This document shows, in pieces, positions 21,767 through 28,747 of a stretch of 28,747 nt of DNA. The DNA comes from Ruminococcaceae bacterium UBA737. Its GTDB lineage: Bacteria; Bacillota; Clostridia; Oscillospirales; Acutalibacteraceae. The translations under genes were made by a program, and so were the position numbers. The notes below the pieces were generated by a model. It searched no databases and had not been told where the DNA came from. It saw only the letters and a list, made by a program, of their open reading frames with translations. The stretch covers positions 10,101-38,847 of the forward strand of contig DBKZ01000064.1 of NCBI GenBank assembly GCA_002297415.1. The letters are read 5' to 3'. How positions within the stretch are numbered: position 1 is the stretch's first letter; every line of letters starts with the position of its first letter.

Positions 21767-22525
21767 ATGAAATACGCCGTAATTACGGGTGCGTCCTCGG
21801 GACTCGGAAAAGAATATGTAAAAAAAGTATTTAGTGAACTTAAAGATATTGATAAAATTCTTATTATCGCAAGAAGAGAGGACAGACTTAAGCAGTTAAG
21901 AGAAGAGTTAGGCGGGAAAATCGAAATTTTTCCTGCGGATATCACAGACAGCAATTCAGTCAGGCTTTATGAAGACTATCTAAAAGAAAATCACGCCGAT
22001 GTCAGGCTTTTGATAAACAATGCAGGCTTCGGCAGACTTGCTGATTTTACCGATATCAGCACTGCGGACAATGCCGCAATGGTAAGGCTCAATTGCGAGG
22101 CGCTGACGGTTATAACCTCGGTAACGCTCCCCTTTATGAGTGAAAATTCGAATATTATAAATACCTGTTCTATCGCATCTTTTGCGCCTAACGCGAGAAT
22201 GGCGGTATATTCCTCAACAAAGGCTTATGTTTTAAGCCTGTCAAGAGCTTTAAGATTTGAGCTTAAGGATAAAAAAATAAATGTAACAGCCGTTTGCCCG
22301 GGGCCTATGGATACGGAATTTTTACCAGTTGCAAACATAAAAAAGGGCACAAGCAAGACCTTTGACACCCTGCCGCGCGTCAATCCCGAAGAAATGGCGG
22401 AAAAATCTCTTAAAGCGGCGCTTTCGGGCAAAGCAGTATATACAAACAAGGCATTTTACAAATTCTACCGCTTTATTGCGAAAATTCTTCCCTGCTCGCT
22501 TGTAATGAAATGGTGCAAAACCTGA
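21767..22525 (+). CDS. Short-chain dehydrogenase/reductase (classical SDR)
   Basis: This 252-residue classical SDR has the cofactor motif TGASSGLG (residues 6-13), NNAGFG for the fold, a serine in NTCSIAS and YSSTK as the catalytic Tyr-x3-Lys. The PGPMDTEF segment follows. The ATG at 21767 is chosen because GGGAG lies nine bases upstream and it begins MKYAVITGASSG; an upstream TTG at 21719 lies inside the promoter. The subgroup resembles broad-specificity YqjQ/DltE-type reductases; the substrate is unknown. A hairpin terminator follows. Confidence 0.9.
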   Translation: MKYAVITGASSGLGKEYVKKVFSELKDIDKILIIARREDRLKQLREELGGKIEIFPADITDSNSVRLYEDYLKENHADVRLLINNAGFGRLADFTDISTADNAAMVRLNCEALTVITSVTLPFMSENSNIINTCSIASFAPNARMAVYSSTKAYVLSLSRALRFELKDKKINVTAVCPGPMDTEFLPVANIKKGTSKTFDTLPRVNPEEMAEKSLKAALSGKAVYTNKAFYKFYRFIAKILPCSLVMKWCKT

Positions 22526-22542
22526 ATTAAAATAAAACCGAA

Positions 22543-22574
22543 ACCTCATCGTTATGATAATGATGAGGCTTTAA
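22543..22574 (+). terminator. Hairpin terminator after the dehydrogenase gene
   Basis: AACCTCATC and GATGAGGCTT flank a loop that can pair further (ATCGTTAT/ATAATGAT). The T run is short and interrupted, so efficiency may be modest. Confidence 0.55.
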
Positions 22575-22685
22575 TTACAACAACTGCTTTCACACAAAAT
22601 TATTTGCTTCATAAAATATAATAGGTTTAAAATTCTGATAATCAGGCAAAAATAGCAATAGATTATTTAGGAGTGTGAAACAGCA

Positions 22686-23033
22686 ATGAATATTAAACGC
22701 GGAGATATATATTATGCAGATTTAAGTCCGGTGGTAGGCTCTGAGCAGGGCGGAATAAGACCTGTACTTATAGTTCAGAACGATATCGGAAACAGATACA
22801 GTCCTACGGTCATTGCGGCGGCGATAACAAGCCAGCACGACAAAACAGAGCTCCCTACTCATATAAAGGTTAATGCGGACGGCTGCGGACTGACTAAGGA
22901 CTCGATAGTGCTCTTAGAACAGGTAAGAACCATTGACAAAAGGCGGCTTAAAGAGAAAATGGGCACTTTAGACGACGGCTCAATGTTTCGGGTAGACCAT
23001 GCGCTAAGCGTCAGCTTCGGATTGCCTTATTAG
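22686..23033 (+). CDS. mazF: MazF/PemK family mRNA interferase (EndoA-like toxin)
   Basis: This 115-residue protein begins with MNIKRGDIYYADLSPVVGSE followed by QGGIRPVLIVQNDIGNRYSP, the signature of Firmicutes MazF/NdoA ribonucleases, and continues VIAAAITSQ and VLLEQVRTIDKRRL. It cleaves mRNA at short specific sites. No antitoxin gene is adjacent: the 160 bases upstream hold only a terminator and a TATAAT (22617-22622), and downstream is the hairpin region. In many Clostridia this chromosomal MazF stands alone or the antitoxin is diverged. The ribosome binding site is AGGAG at about 22669. Confidence 0.94.
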   Translation: MNIKRGDIYYADLSPVVGSEQGGIRPVLIVQNDIGNRYSPTVIAAAITSQHDKTELPTHIKVNADGCGLTKDSIVLLEQVRTIDKRRLKEKMGTLDDGSMFRVDHALSVSFGLPY

Positions 23034-23138
23034 AACGCGTCGACTTTATCGACAGACTTAAGTAACCCCGCCATTTTTGAATTTAAAATTCAAAAATGGC
23101 GGGGTCGGTCTGTCATTAAATATAAATTCAGGTTAGGT

Positions 23139-23167
23139 TGCGGCATTTATGCCGCATTTTGTTTTTT
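23139..23167 (+). terminator. Likely mazF terminator
   Basis: TGCGGCA-TTTA-TGCCGCA forms a perfect 7-bp stem with a four-base loop, followed by TTTTG and six T. It is the first stem after mazF with a T tract on the plus strand. Confidence 0.6.
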
Positions 23168-23340
23168 CGGCGACATGCGCGGCGAAAAAACACTTTGTAA
23201 GCGAAAAACCGCTTTTCAGCGGTTTTCAAGAACATTGGGGTGGTATTGGCGGGGATAAAGTGCAGTCCGAAAATCTTCGATTTTCGAGCGAACGGCATTC
23301 CCGTCCAAGAGAGTGTCGACTTTTTCGACACTCTCAACCC

Positions 23341-23373
23341 CCTTTCTGAATTTAAAATTCAGAAAGGTTTTTT
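23341..23373 (+). terminator. Terminator-like hairpin next to the uppP 3' end
   Basis: CCTTTCTGAATTT and AAATTCAGAAAGG form a perfect 13-bp arm palindrome followed by six T on the plus strand. It blocks readthrough from the mazF side into the antisense strand of uppP. Confidence 0.6.
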
Positions 23374-23374
23374 G

Positions 23375-24184
23375 TTACATTCTTGTTAAGGCTATAGCAA
23401 ATATCGCAATTCCTAAAATCACTCTGTAGATTGCAAAAACCTTATAGCTGCCTTTTTTAAGGAAATTCATCAAAAATTTAATAACGAGAATTCCCGAAAT
23501 AAAGCTTGCGGCAATTCCGACAAAGAAAGGAACGCTTAATGTGAAATCCCTGATTTTTACAAGCACTGCCGCCGCTACTATGGGAGCTGACAAAAGGAAA
23601 GAATATTTTGCCGCGCTCTCGCGGTCAAGTCCGCAGGCACGGGAAACGGTCATTGTAATTCCCGACCTTGAAACTCCGGGGACTGCCGCCGCCAAAGCCT
23701 GAGAGGTGCCGATGAGGAGCGCCGATTTCGCAGGCATTTTTTTATAGGAAACGGTTGATTTGCATTTCTTATCAGCTATGTAAAGAAGAACACCCATTAT
23801 TATAAGCGCAAGCGAAATAACAAGCATTTCGACATTCATATTTCCGCCTACGGCTTTATCCACAAGCTTTTCAAGCAAAAGCCCTAAAATGCCTGCCGGA
23901 ACGGTGGCAATTACTATCAGCCAGAAAAGCCTGCCATCTGTGCTTTTTTCTTTTTTAACGGCTGTTTTATATCCGCCCTTTATCAGCGCAAGCCAATCCT
24001 TATAAAAGAAAATAAGAATTGCAAGAAGTGTTCCCGCATGGAGCGCTAAATCAAAGGAATCGGGAATATTATCCCATTTAAACAGCCACGGCATTATATT
24101 TAAATGCGCCGAGCTTGAAACCGGCAAAAACTCCGTAAGTCCCTGAACTATACCTAAAAAGACTGCTCTTAAAATATCTGCCAA
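23375..24184 (-). CDS. uppP: Undecaprenyl-diphosphate phosphatase UppP/BacA
   Basis: This 269-residue polytopic membrane protein has the two UppP signatures, GIVQGLTEFLPVSSSAHL near residues 12-29 and PGVSRSGITM near residue 168. It recycles the undecaprenyl carrier lipid after cell-wall and polymer synthesis and underlies bacitracin tolerance. It is the last gene after glgA (12-base gap). Its link to glycogen genes is probably positional, although both drain sugar nucleotides or lipid carrier in the same cell. Confidence 0.96.
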   Translation of the reverse strand: MADILRAVFLGIVQGLTEFLPVSSSAHLNIMPWLFKWDNIPDSFDLALHAGTLLAILIFFYKDWLALIKGGYKTAVKKEKSTDGRLFWLIVIATVPAGILGLLLEKLVDKAVGGNMNVEMLVISLALIIMGVLLYIADKKCKSTVSYKKMPAKSALLIGTSQALAAAVPGVSRSGITMTVSRACGLDRESAAKYSFLLSAPIVAAAVLVKIRDFTLSVPFFVGIAASFISGILVIKFLMNFLKKGSYKVFAIYRVILGIAIFAIALTRM

Positions 24185-24196
24185 AACCGATTACCT

Positions 24197-25618
24197 CTAT
24201 TTGCCTAAAATTTCTTTATAGAGTCTGATATATGCGTTTGCCGAAGCCGCCCAGCTGTTGTTGCATTCCATTGCGCGCTTACGCATAATTTCAAAGCCTT
24301 TTTTATCCCCATAGCCCTGAACGGCGCGCCATACGGCATTTTGCATATCATGAGCATTATAATTTTCAAAGGTAAAGCCGTTTCCGACTCCGTCTCCGCT
24401 GTCGGTAATGGTATCGTTAAGACCGCCCGTTTTCCTTACAATCGGAATTGTGCCGTATCTTAAAGCGACCATCTGCGCAAGACCGCATGGCTCGCTCTTA
24501 CTGGGCATCAGGAAAATATCGGAGCCTGCATAAATCTTATGAGCAAGATTCTGGTCAAAGCCGAGCTTTAAGCCCACCTTATCGGGATATCTGTTGTGCA
24601 TCTCATAGAAGAAGGTTTCAAACTCCCATTCTCCCGAGCCTAATATAACAAACTGAACATCGCCCTGAAGCATATCCTCGAAAACGCATTTGACAAGGTC
24701 GATACCCTTATGCTTTACAAGCCTTGTTACCATTCCGATAAGCGGAACATCGGCTCTGACGCTGAGCCCCATATCCTTTTGCAGGCATTTTTTATTAAAC
24801 GCCTTGCCCTTCATATCCTCAACGGAATACTTTTTATAAATAAACTCATCGGTTTCGGGATTATAGACATCATAATCAATACCGTTTACAATTCCCGTAA
24901 GCTTATAAGTGAACTGCTTTAAAATATTGTCAAGCCCGTGCGAGAAATAGGGGTCGAGAATTTCCTTTGCATAGGTGGGAGAAACGGTAGTAACCTTATC
25001 CGCGCACTGAATTGCACCCTTCATAAGGTTAACGCATCCGTCATACTCAACTATGCTCTCTCTGCCCTCGGGAAGACCCAATACATCGCCGAAAAGCTCC
25101 AAGCCGTATTTTCCCTGATACTGAATATTATGGATTGTGAAAACGGTTTTGATTTTTGAATATCTTTCGTCATATTTATAAAACTCGGTAAGATAAACCG
25201 GAACCATAGCCGTCTGCCAGTCATTGCAATGAATAATATCGGGTGCAAAATCTACATACTGCAGCATTTCAAGCACCGCTCTTGAGAAGAAAGCAAAGCG
25301 CTCTGCGTCATCATAATGCCCGTAAAGTCCCTCGCGCTTGAAATAATACTGATTATCAATAAAATAATAAATTACTCCGTTTAAATGCGCCTCGAAAATT
25401 CCGCAGTACTGTCTTCTCCAAGAGACAGGAACGGTGAAATGGCACAAAAATGTCATTTTCTCCCGAAGCTCCTCGGGTATTGAAGAATAAAGAGGCATAA
25501 CCACGCGCGCACCTATCATTCTGCGCCTTAAAGCCTTAGGAAGAGCGCCCGAAACATCGGCAAGCCCTCCCGACATTGCAAAAGGCAACGCCTCACTTGT
25601 AGCAAATAAAACCTTCAT
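24197..25618 (-). CDS. glgA: Glycogen synthase (ADP-glucose dependent, GT5)
   Basis: This 473-residue GT5 enzyme opens with KVLFATSEALPFAMSGGLAD and has the C-terminal nucleotide-binding motif SKSEPCGLAQMVALRYGTIP followed by VRKTGGLNDT. It adds glucose from ADP-glucose to alpha-1,4-glucan. In the N-terminal KxGGL motif the usual lysine is replaced by Met (AMSGGL), which is often seen in this type of GlgA but removes a residue linked to ADP-glucose binding in the E. coli enzyme. It lies 21 bases downstream of glgD and precedes uppP. Confidence 0.96.
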   Translation of the reverse strand: MKVLFATSEALPFAMSGGLADVSGALPKALRRRMIGARVVMPLYSSIPEELREKMTFLCHFTVPVSWRRQYCGIFEAHLNGVIYYFIDNQYYFKREGLYGHYDDAERFAFFSRAVLEMLQYVDFAPDIIHCNDWQTAMVPVYLTEFYKYDERYSKIKTVFTIHNIQYQGKYGLELFGDVLGLPEGRESIVEYDGCVNLMKGAIQCADKVTTVSPTYAKEILDPYFSHGLDNILKQFTYKLTGIVNGIDYDVYNPETDEFIYKKYSVEDMKGKAFNKKCLQKDMGLSVRADVPLIGMVTRLVKHKGIDLVKCVFEDMLQGDVQFVILGSGEWEFETFFYEMHNRYPDKVGLKLGFDQNLAHKIYAGSDIFLMPSKSEPCGLAQMVALRYGTIPIVRKTGGLNDTITDSGDGVGNGFTFENYNAHDMQNAVWRAVQGYGDKKGFEIMRKRAMECNNSWAASANAYIRLYKEILGK

Positions 25619-25639
25619 AAATTAAATATTCCTTTCTGA

Positions 25640-26758
25640 TTAAACCTTTGCGTTTTTCTCAATTATAAAGGGCTTTACAGAGGTGCCCTCAAGTCTCATT
25701 CCCTCGCAGACAACCGCATTCTTATCGGCTATGACATACTTAAGCGAGGCTGTATCCTCAACAACCGCTTCCTGCATTATAACGGAATTTTCGACTACCG
25801 TGTCCTTACCTATATGCACGCCTCTGAAAATGATACTGTTTTTAACAGTGCCCTCAATTATACAGCCATCCGCAATCAGACTGCCTGTAACCTTAGCGTT
25901 GATTCCGTAACGTGTGGGCATATCGTCCCTCGTTTTGGTCATAACGGGTCTTTGGGCATTGAACAAATCGTTTCTCGTTGAATTTTCAAGAAGCTGCATA
26001 TTTGAATCGAAATATTTTTTTATTCCGTCCACAACCGAAAGGTAGCCCTTGTGCATAAACGCGAAAATCTTAAGAGAAGTAAGCTTATGGGCTAAAATAT
26101 CGCTGTTTAAGTTTCTGATATTATTTTCATATCCGAATTTCACAAGCGTTTTTAAAAGCTCGATGTTTATAATCGTTATTCCGGAGCCGAAAATGACATT
26201 TTCCTTTGAGCTTGCCGAAAATGACATTTTTCCGACCCTGTTATCACCGTCAATCTCAACTATCGGAGTTTCGGTATGCTTTTCGGGAGAATTACCCTCA
26301 GCGCAGACAAATGTTACATCGGCTTCGTTTTTCTTATGAAAAGCAATCGCCGCGTCAATATCCACATTAGCGACAAGATCGCCTGCGCAGATTATCATAT
26401 AATCGGCTCCGCAGCGGTCGATAAAATCCCTTGCGCCGTAAAGTCCCTCTATAATTCCGTCATACCTTCTTGCGAAATTTGAGCTGTAGGGGGCGAGAAG
26501 ATGTATTCCGCCCTGCTTGCGGTCAAGATCCCAGAATATTCCGCTACCGAGGTGGTCCATAAGGGATTTATAATTTGATTTTGTTATAATTCCTATATTG
26601 CTTATTCCGGCATTGACAAGATTAGAAAGCGAGAAATCAATAATTCTGTATCTCGCGCCGAACGGCACGGACGCCATCGACCTTCTGCCTGTAAGCTCGC
26701 CTAAAAGAACATCGCGTGAATTTGCAAAAATCAAAGCAGCAGTTTTAGAGTTAATCAT
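25640..26758 (-). CDS. glgD: Glucose-1-phosphate adenylyltransferase subunit GlgD
   Basis: This 372-residue paralogue of GlgC keeps the Rossmann-like fold and the left-handed beta-helix C-terminus (repeats around GSLIADGCIIEGTVKNSIIF). It has lost the glycine-rich nucleotide loop: the N-terminus reads LIFANSRDVLLGEL where GlgC has GGQGSRLGVL. The FEEKPKNP segment is also absent. It is therefore a regulatory or structural partner rather than a catalyst. Its start overlaps the glgC stop by four bases. Confidence 0.95.
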   Translation of the reverse strand: MINSKTAALIFANSRDVLLGELTGRRSMASVPFGARYRIIDFSLSNLVNAGISNIGIITKSNYKSLMDHLGSGIFWDLDRKQGGIHLLAPYSSNFARRYDGIIEGLYGARDFIDRCGADYMIICAGDLVANVDIDAAIAFHKKNEADVTFVCAEGNSPEKHTETPIVEIDGDNRVGKMSFSASSKENVIFGSGITIINIELLKTLVKFGYENNIRNLNSDILAHKLTSLKIFAFMHKGYLSVVDGIKKYFDSNMQLLENSTRNDLFNAQRPVMTKTRDDMPTRYGINAKVTGSLIADGCIIEGTVKNSIIFRGVHIGKDTVVENSVIMQEAVVEDTASLKYVIADKNAVVCEGMRLEGTSVKPFIIEKNAKV

Positions 26759-27969
26759 TTTTTCTCACCGTCCTTAACATTTTCGGTTATCATAAGTCCC
26801 GAGCCGACTGCGGCGTTCTTTCCGATAGTAAGCCCGTCGCCGATAACCGTAATTCCCCAGTCGGGAGTGCCCGTTACATCGGGCTCACAGCCAACGGCGG
26901 CACCCTCTTCAATTACCGCATTTTCTGCAATTATTGAATATTTAACCGTTGCGCCTTTTTTGATTACAGCCCCCGGCATAACCAGAGAATACTCAACCTT
27001 TGCGCCCTCTTCTACAGTTACATTTTCAAAAAGAATTGAATAATCAAGCGTTCCCGAAACCTCGCAGCCGTCGGTCACAAGAGAGTTTTCAACATTTGCG
27101 CAGGTGTCTACAAACTGCGGCGGATAGCAATCGTTTTTGGAATAAATTCTCCAGTCGGGGTCGGACAAATCAAGATTGATTTTAGGATTGAGCAAATCAA
27201 GGTTTGCTTCCCAGAGCGAATCTACGGTTCCGACATCCTTCCAGTATCCGTCAAAGCGGTAAACCATCATTTTTTCGTCCGCTTTAAGCATTGCGGGAAT
27301 TATATCCTTACCGAAATCATTTGAAGAGGATTTATTTTCCTCATCGGCGGTAAGATAATATTTAAGCTTATCCCAAGAGAAAACATATATTCCCATTGAA
27401 GCAAGATTACTCTTCGGATTTTTCGGCTTTTCCTCGAACTCATAAATGCTTCCATCCTCCCTTGCATTCATAATTCCGAATCTTGAAGCCTCTTCAATAG
27501 GAACCTCGATAACGGAAATCGTGCAGGCGGACTCTGTCTTTTTATGCTGTTCAATCATTTTGGCATAATCCATTTTATAAATATGGTCGCCCGACAGAAT
27601 AAGCACATATTCGGGGTCATACCGCTCGATAAATCCGAGATTCTGATAAATCGCGTTTGCCGTGCCGCGGTACCAGTCTCCGCCCTTCTGACCCTGATAA
27701 GGCGGCAGGATATGAACTCCGCCGTTAAGCCTGTCAAGATCCCACGGCTTGCCCGATGAAACATAATCGTTAAGCTCAAGCGGCTTGTACTGAGTAAGTA
27801 TTCCTACAGTATCAATTCCCGAATTCGCGCAATTGGAAAGCGGAAAATCAATAATTCTGTACTTTCCGCCGTACGGAACGGCAGGTTTGGCAATCTTGGA
27901 GGTCAAAACACCCAAACGGCTGCCCTGACCGCCTGCAAGAAGCATTGCCACGCATTTTTTCTTAGCCAT
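26755..27969 (-). CDS. glgC: Glucose-1-phosphate adenylyltransferase, catalytic subunit
   Basis: This 404-residue enzyme makes ADP-glucose from ATP and glucose-1-phosphate, the committed step of glycogen synthesis. The loop LLAGGQGSRLGVLTS, the catalytic SGDHIYKMDY and the sugar-phosphate FEEKPKNP lysine are intact, followed by the beta-helix domain after about residue 280. It is 11 bases downstream of glgB and coupled to glgD. Confidence 0.97.
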   Translation of the reverse strand: MAKKKCVAMLLAGGQGSRLGVLTSKIAKPAVPYGGKYRIIDFPLSNCANSGIDTVGILTQYKPLELNDYVSSGKPWDLDRLNGGVHILPPYQGQKGGDWYRGTANAIYQNLGFIERYDPEYVLILSGDHIYKMDYAKMIEQHKKTESACTISVIEVPIEEASRFGIMNAREDGSIYEFEEKPKNPKSNLASMGIYVFSWDKLKYYLTADEENKSSSNDFGKDIIPAMLKADEKMMVYRFDGYWKDVGTVDSLWEANLDLLNPKINLDLSDPDWRIYSKNDCYPPQFVDTCANVENSLVTDGCEVSGTLDYSILFENVTVEEGAKVEYSLVMPGAVIKKGATVKYSIIAENAVIEEGAAVGCEPDVTGTPDWGITVIGDGLTIGKNAAVGSGLMITENVKDGEKK

Positions 27970-27980
27970 AACAACATCTC

Positions 27981-28747
27981 CTATTTATTTTCATTCTTGG
28001 ATTTTCGCTTTGCCGGAGCTTTATAATAAACGACCGAAAGCGCCGGAACCTCGACGGCTATTGAGTTTTCATAGCCGTGCATAGGAATTTTTTCCGATTT
28101 ATAAGATTTAAGCTGTTCAGAAGCTCCGCCGAACTCCTTTAAGTCGGAAGAAAAGACTTCTTTGTAGGTGCCGCGCCTTTCAACGCCTATTCTGTAACCG
28201 CTTCTCTTAACCGGCACAAAATTGCAGAGACAAACGATTTCGTTTCCGTCCGTATCAATTCTTCTGAAGGCTATTATGCTCTGAGAATTATCGTCATTAG
28301 AAATCCATTTAAAGCCTTCCCACGAATAATCAATTTCATAAAACGGTCTTGTTGCAAGATAGAACTTGTTTAATTTCTCGACAAATTTCTGCATTGCTTT
28401 ATGAGCATCATAATCAAGTAACAGCCAGTCAAGCTGCTGCTTATAATTCCACTCGATAAACTGAGCGAATTCCTGTCCCATAAATAAAAGCTTTTTACCC
28501 GGGTGCGCCATCATATATGCGTAAAACGCGCGGAGGGATTTAAACTTATCGTCATATTCCCCGGGCATTTTCTGAATCATGGAGCATTTTCCGTGAACAA
28601 CCTCGTCATGCGAGATAGGAAGAATAAAATTCTCCGAAAAAGCATAGAAGAAAGAAAATGTCAGACAGTCATGATTATGCTTTCTGAAAAGCGGATCTAA
28701 GGACATGTATCTTAACATATCGTTCATCCAGCCCATGTTCCACTTGA
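27981..28747 (-). CDS. glgB: 1,4-alpha-glucan branching enzyme, C-terminal part (partial)
   Basis: The frame is open to the right edge, so the gene continues beyond 28747. The visible 255 residues include KWNMGWMNDMLRYM, the catalytic-domain DEVVHGKCSM segment with the conserved His-Asp-Glu-Val, LFMGQEFAQF, and the C-terminal beta-domain (IIAFRR, NFVPV). GlgB transfers alpha-1,4 segments to alpha-1,6 branch points. The tail KAPAKRKSKNENK is basic. It is the first of the glg genes seen here; any promoter lies outside. Confidence 0.96.
   Translation of the reverse strand, partial: KWNMGWMNDMLRYMSLDPLFRKHNHDCLTFSFFYAFSENFILPISHDEVVHGKCSMIQKMPGEYDDKFKSLRAFYAYMMAHPGKKLLFMGQEFAQFIEWNYKQQLDWLLLDYDAHKAMQKFVEKLNKFYLATRPFYEIDYSWEGFKWISNDDNSQSIIAFRRIDTDGNEIVCLCNFVPVKRSGYRIGVERRGTYKEVFSSDLKEFGGASEQLKSYKSEKIPMHGYENSIAVEVPALSVVYYKAPAKRKSKNENK

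Larger units (their letters stand above)
23039..23373. repeat. Dense array of hairpins in a gene-free region
   Basis: The 341 bases between mazF and uppP carry no gene but at least eight stems: GTCGA/TCGAC (23039-23053), an outer GACAGAC/GTCTGTC clamp enclosing a perfect 41-base palindrome (23065-23105), TGCGGCA/TGCCGCA (23139-23156), TTTTTTCG/CGAAAAAA (23162-23190), AAAACCGC/GCGGTTTT (23205-23226), CGAAAATC/GATTTTCG (23268-23286), an 11-bp stem (23309-23335) and CCTTTCTGAATTT/AAATTCAGAAAGG (23341-23367). The first and last pairs share GTCGACTTTWTCGAC and TGAATTTAAAATTCA, so a composite unit occurs twice, about 280 bases apart. Confidence 0.72.

Overview
The window looks like a chromosomal segment of an anaerobic Clostridia bacterium, most likely of the Oscillospiraceae/Ruminococcaceae type. 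The evidence is the low-to-medium GC content, AGGAGG-type ribosome binding sites, an L27 with a cleavable leader beside the Prp protease, a GerW/YtfJ sporulation-family gene, Mini-RNase III, and a paired GlgC/GlgD glycogen operon. Most genes lie on the minus strand. Taxonomy is inferred from gene content only.

Layout. (1) 1-941, plus strand: the 3' end of a branched-chain aminotransferase and a metal-dependent hydrolase. (2) 972-8404, minus strand: seven tightly packed genes for a CDP-linked deoxysugar (rfbF, rfbG, rfbH), a GtrA-type membrane protein, a thiamine-diphosphate enzyme, an NAD(P)-dependent sugar reductase/epimerase and a GtrB-type glycosyltransferase. The set suggests a two-carbon-branched 3,6-dideoxyhexose (yersiniose-like) attached to a surface polymer. 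(3) 8494-9003: tRNA-Leu(CAA) and secG with a possible attenuator. (4) 9014-13739: a housekeeping operon (M50 protease, scpA, scpB, ytfJ, D,D-carboxypeptidase, rluB, GNAT-like protein) with a clear promoter. (5) 13745-16565: a Y-family DNA polymerase in an apparent operon with two small DNA-binding-type proteins, opposite an Xre repressor and an ImmA/IrrE metalloprotease. Two near-consensus promoters face each other in the gap and each carries the same 16-bp palindrome between its -35 and -10 boxes. (6) 16478-17805: a palindromic repeat region and manA. (7) 17896-21037: mrnC, obgE, a zinc-ribbon protein, rpmA, prp and rplU with its leader and promoter. (8) 21086-23033, plus strand: a small PBECR-like nuclease, a structured orphan small RNA, a short-chain dehydrogenase and a MazF-type toxin. 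(9) 23039-23373: a gene-free stretch packed with hairpins. (10) 23375-28747, minus strand: glgB (partial), glgC, glgD, glgA and uppP.

Two systems stand out. The first is the switch at 15590-16477: repressor, protease, four phased operators and an error-prone polymerase together resemble the architecture of IrrE/DdrO or ImmA/ImmR control of DNA-damage responses or mobile elements, here apparently wired to translesion synthesis. The second is the branched dideoxysugar cassette in what appears to be a Gram-positive-type genome. The small RNA at about 21531-21691 has its own promoter, a closed multi-hairpin domain and a terminator, and I could not assign it to a known family.
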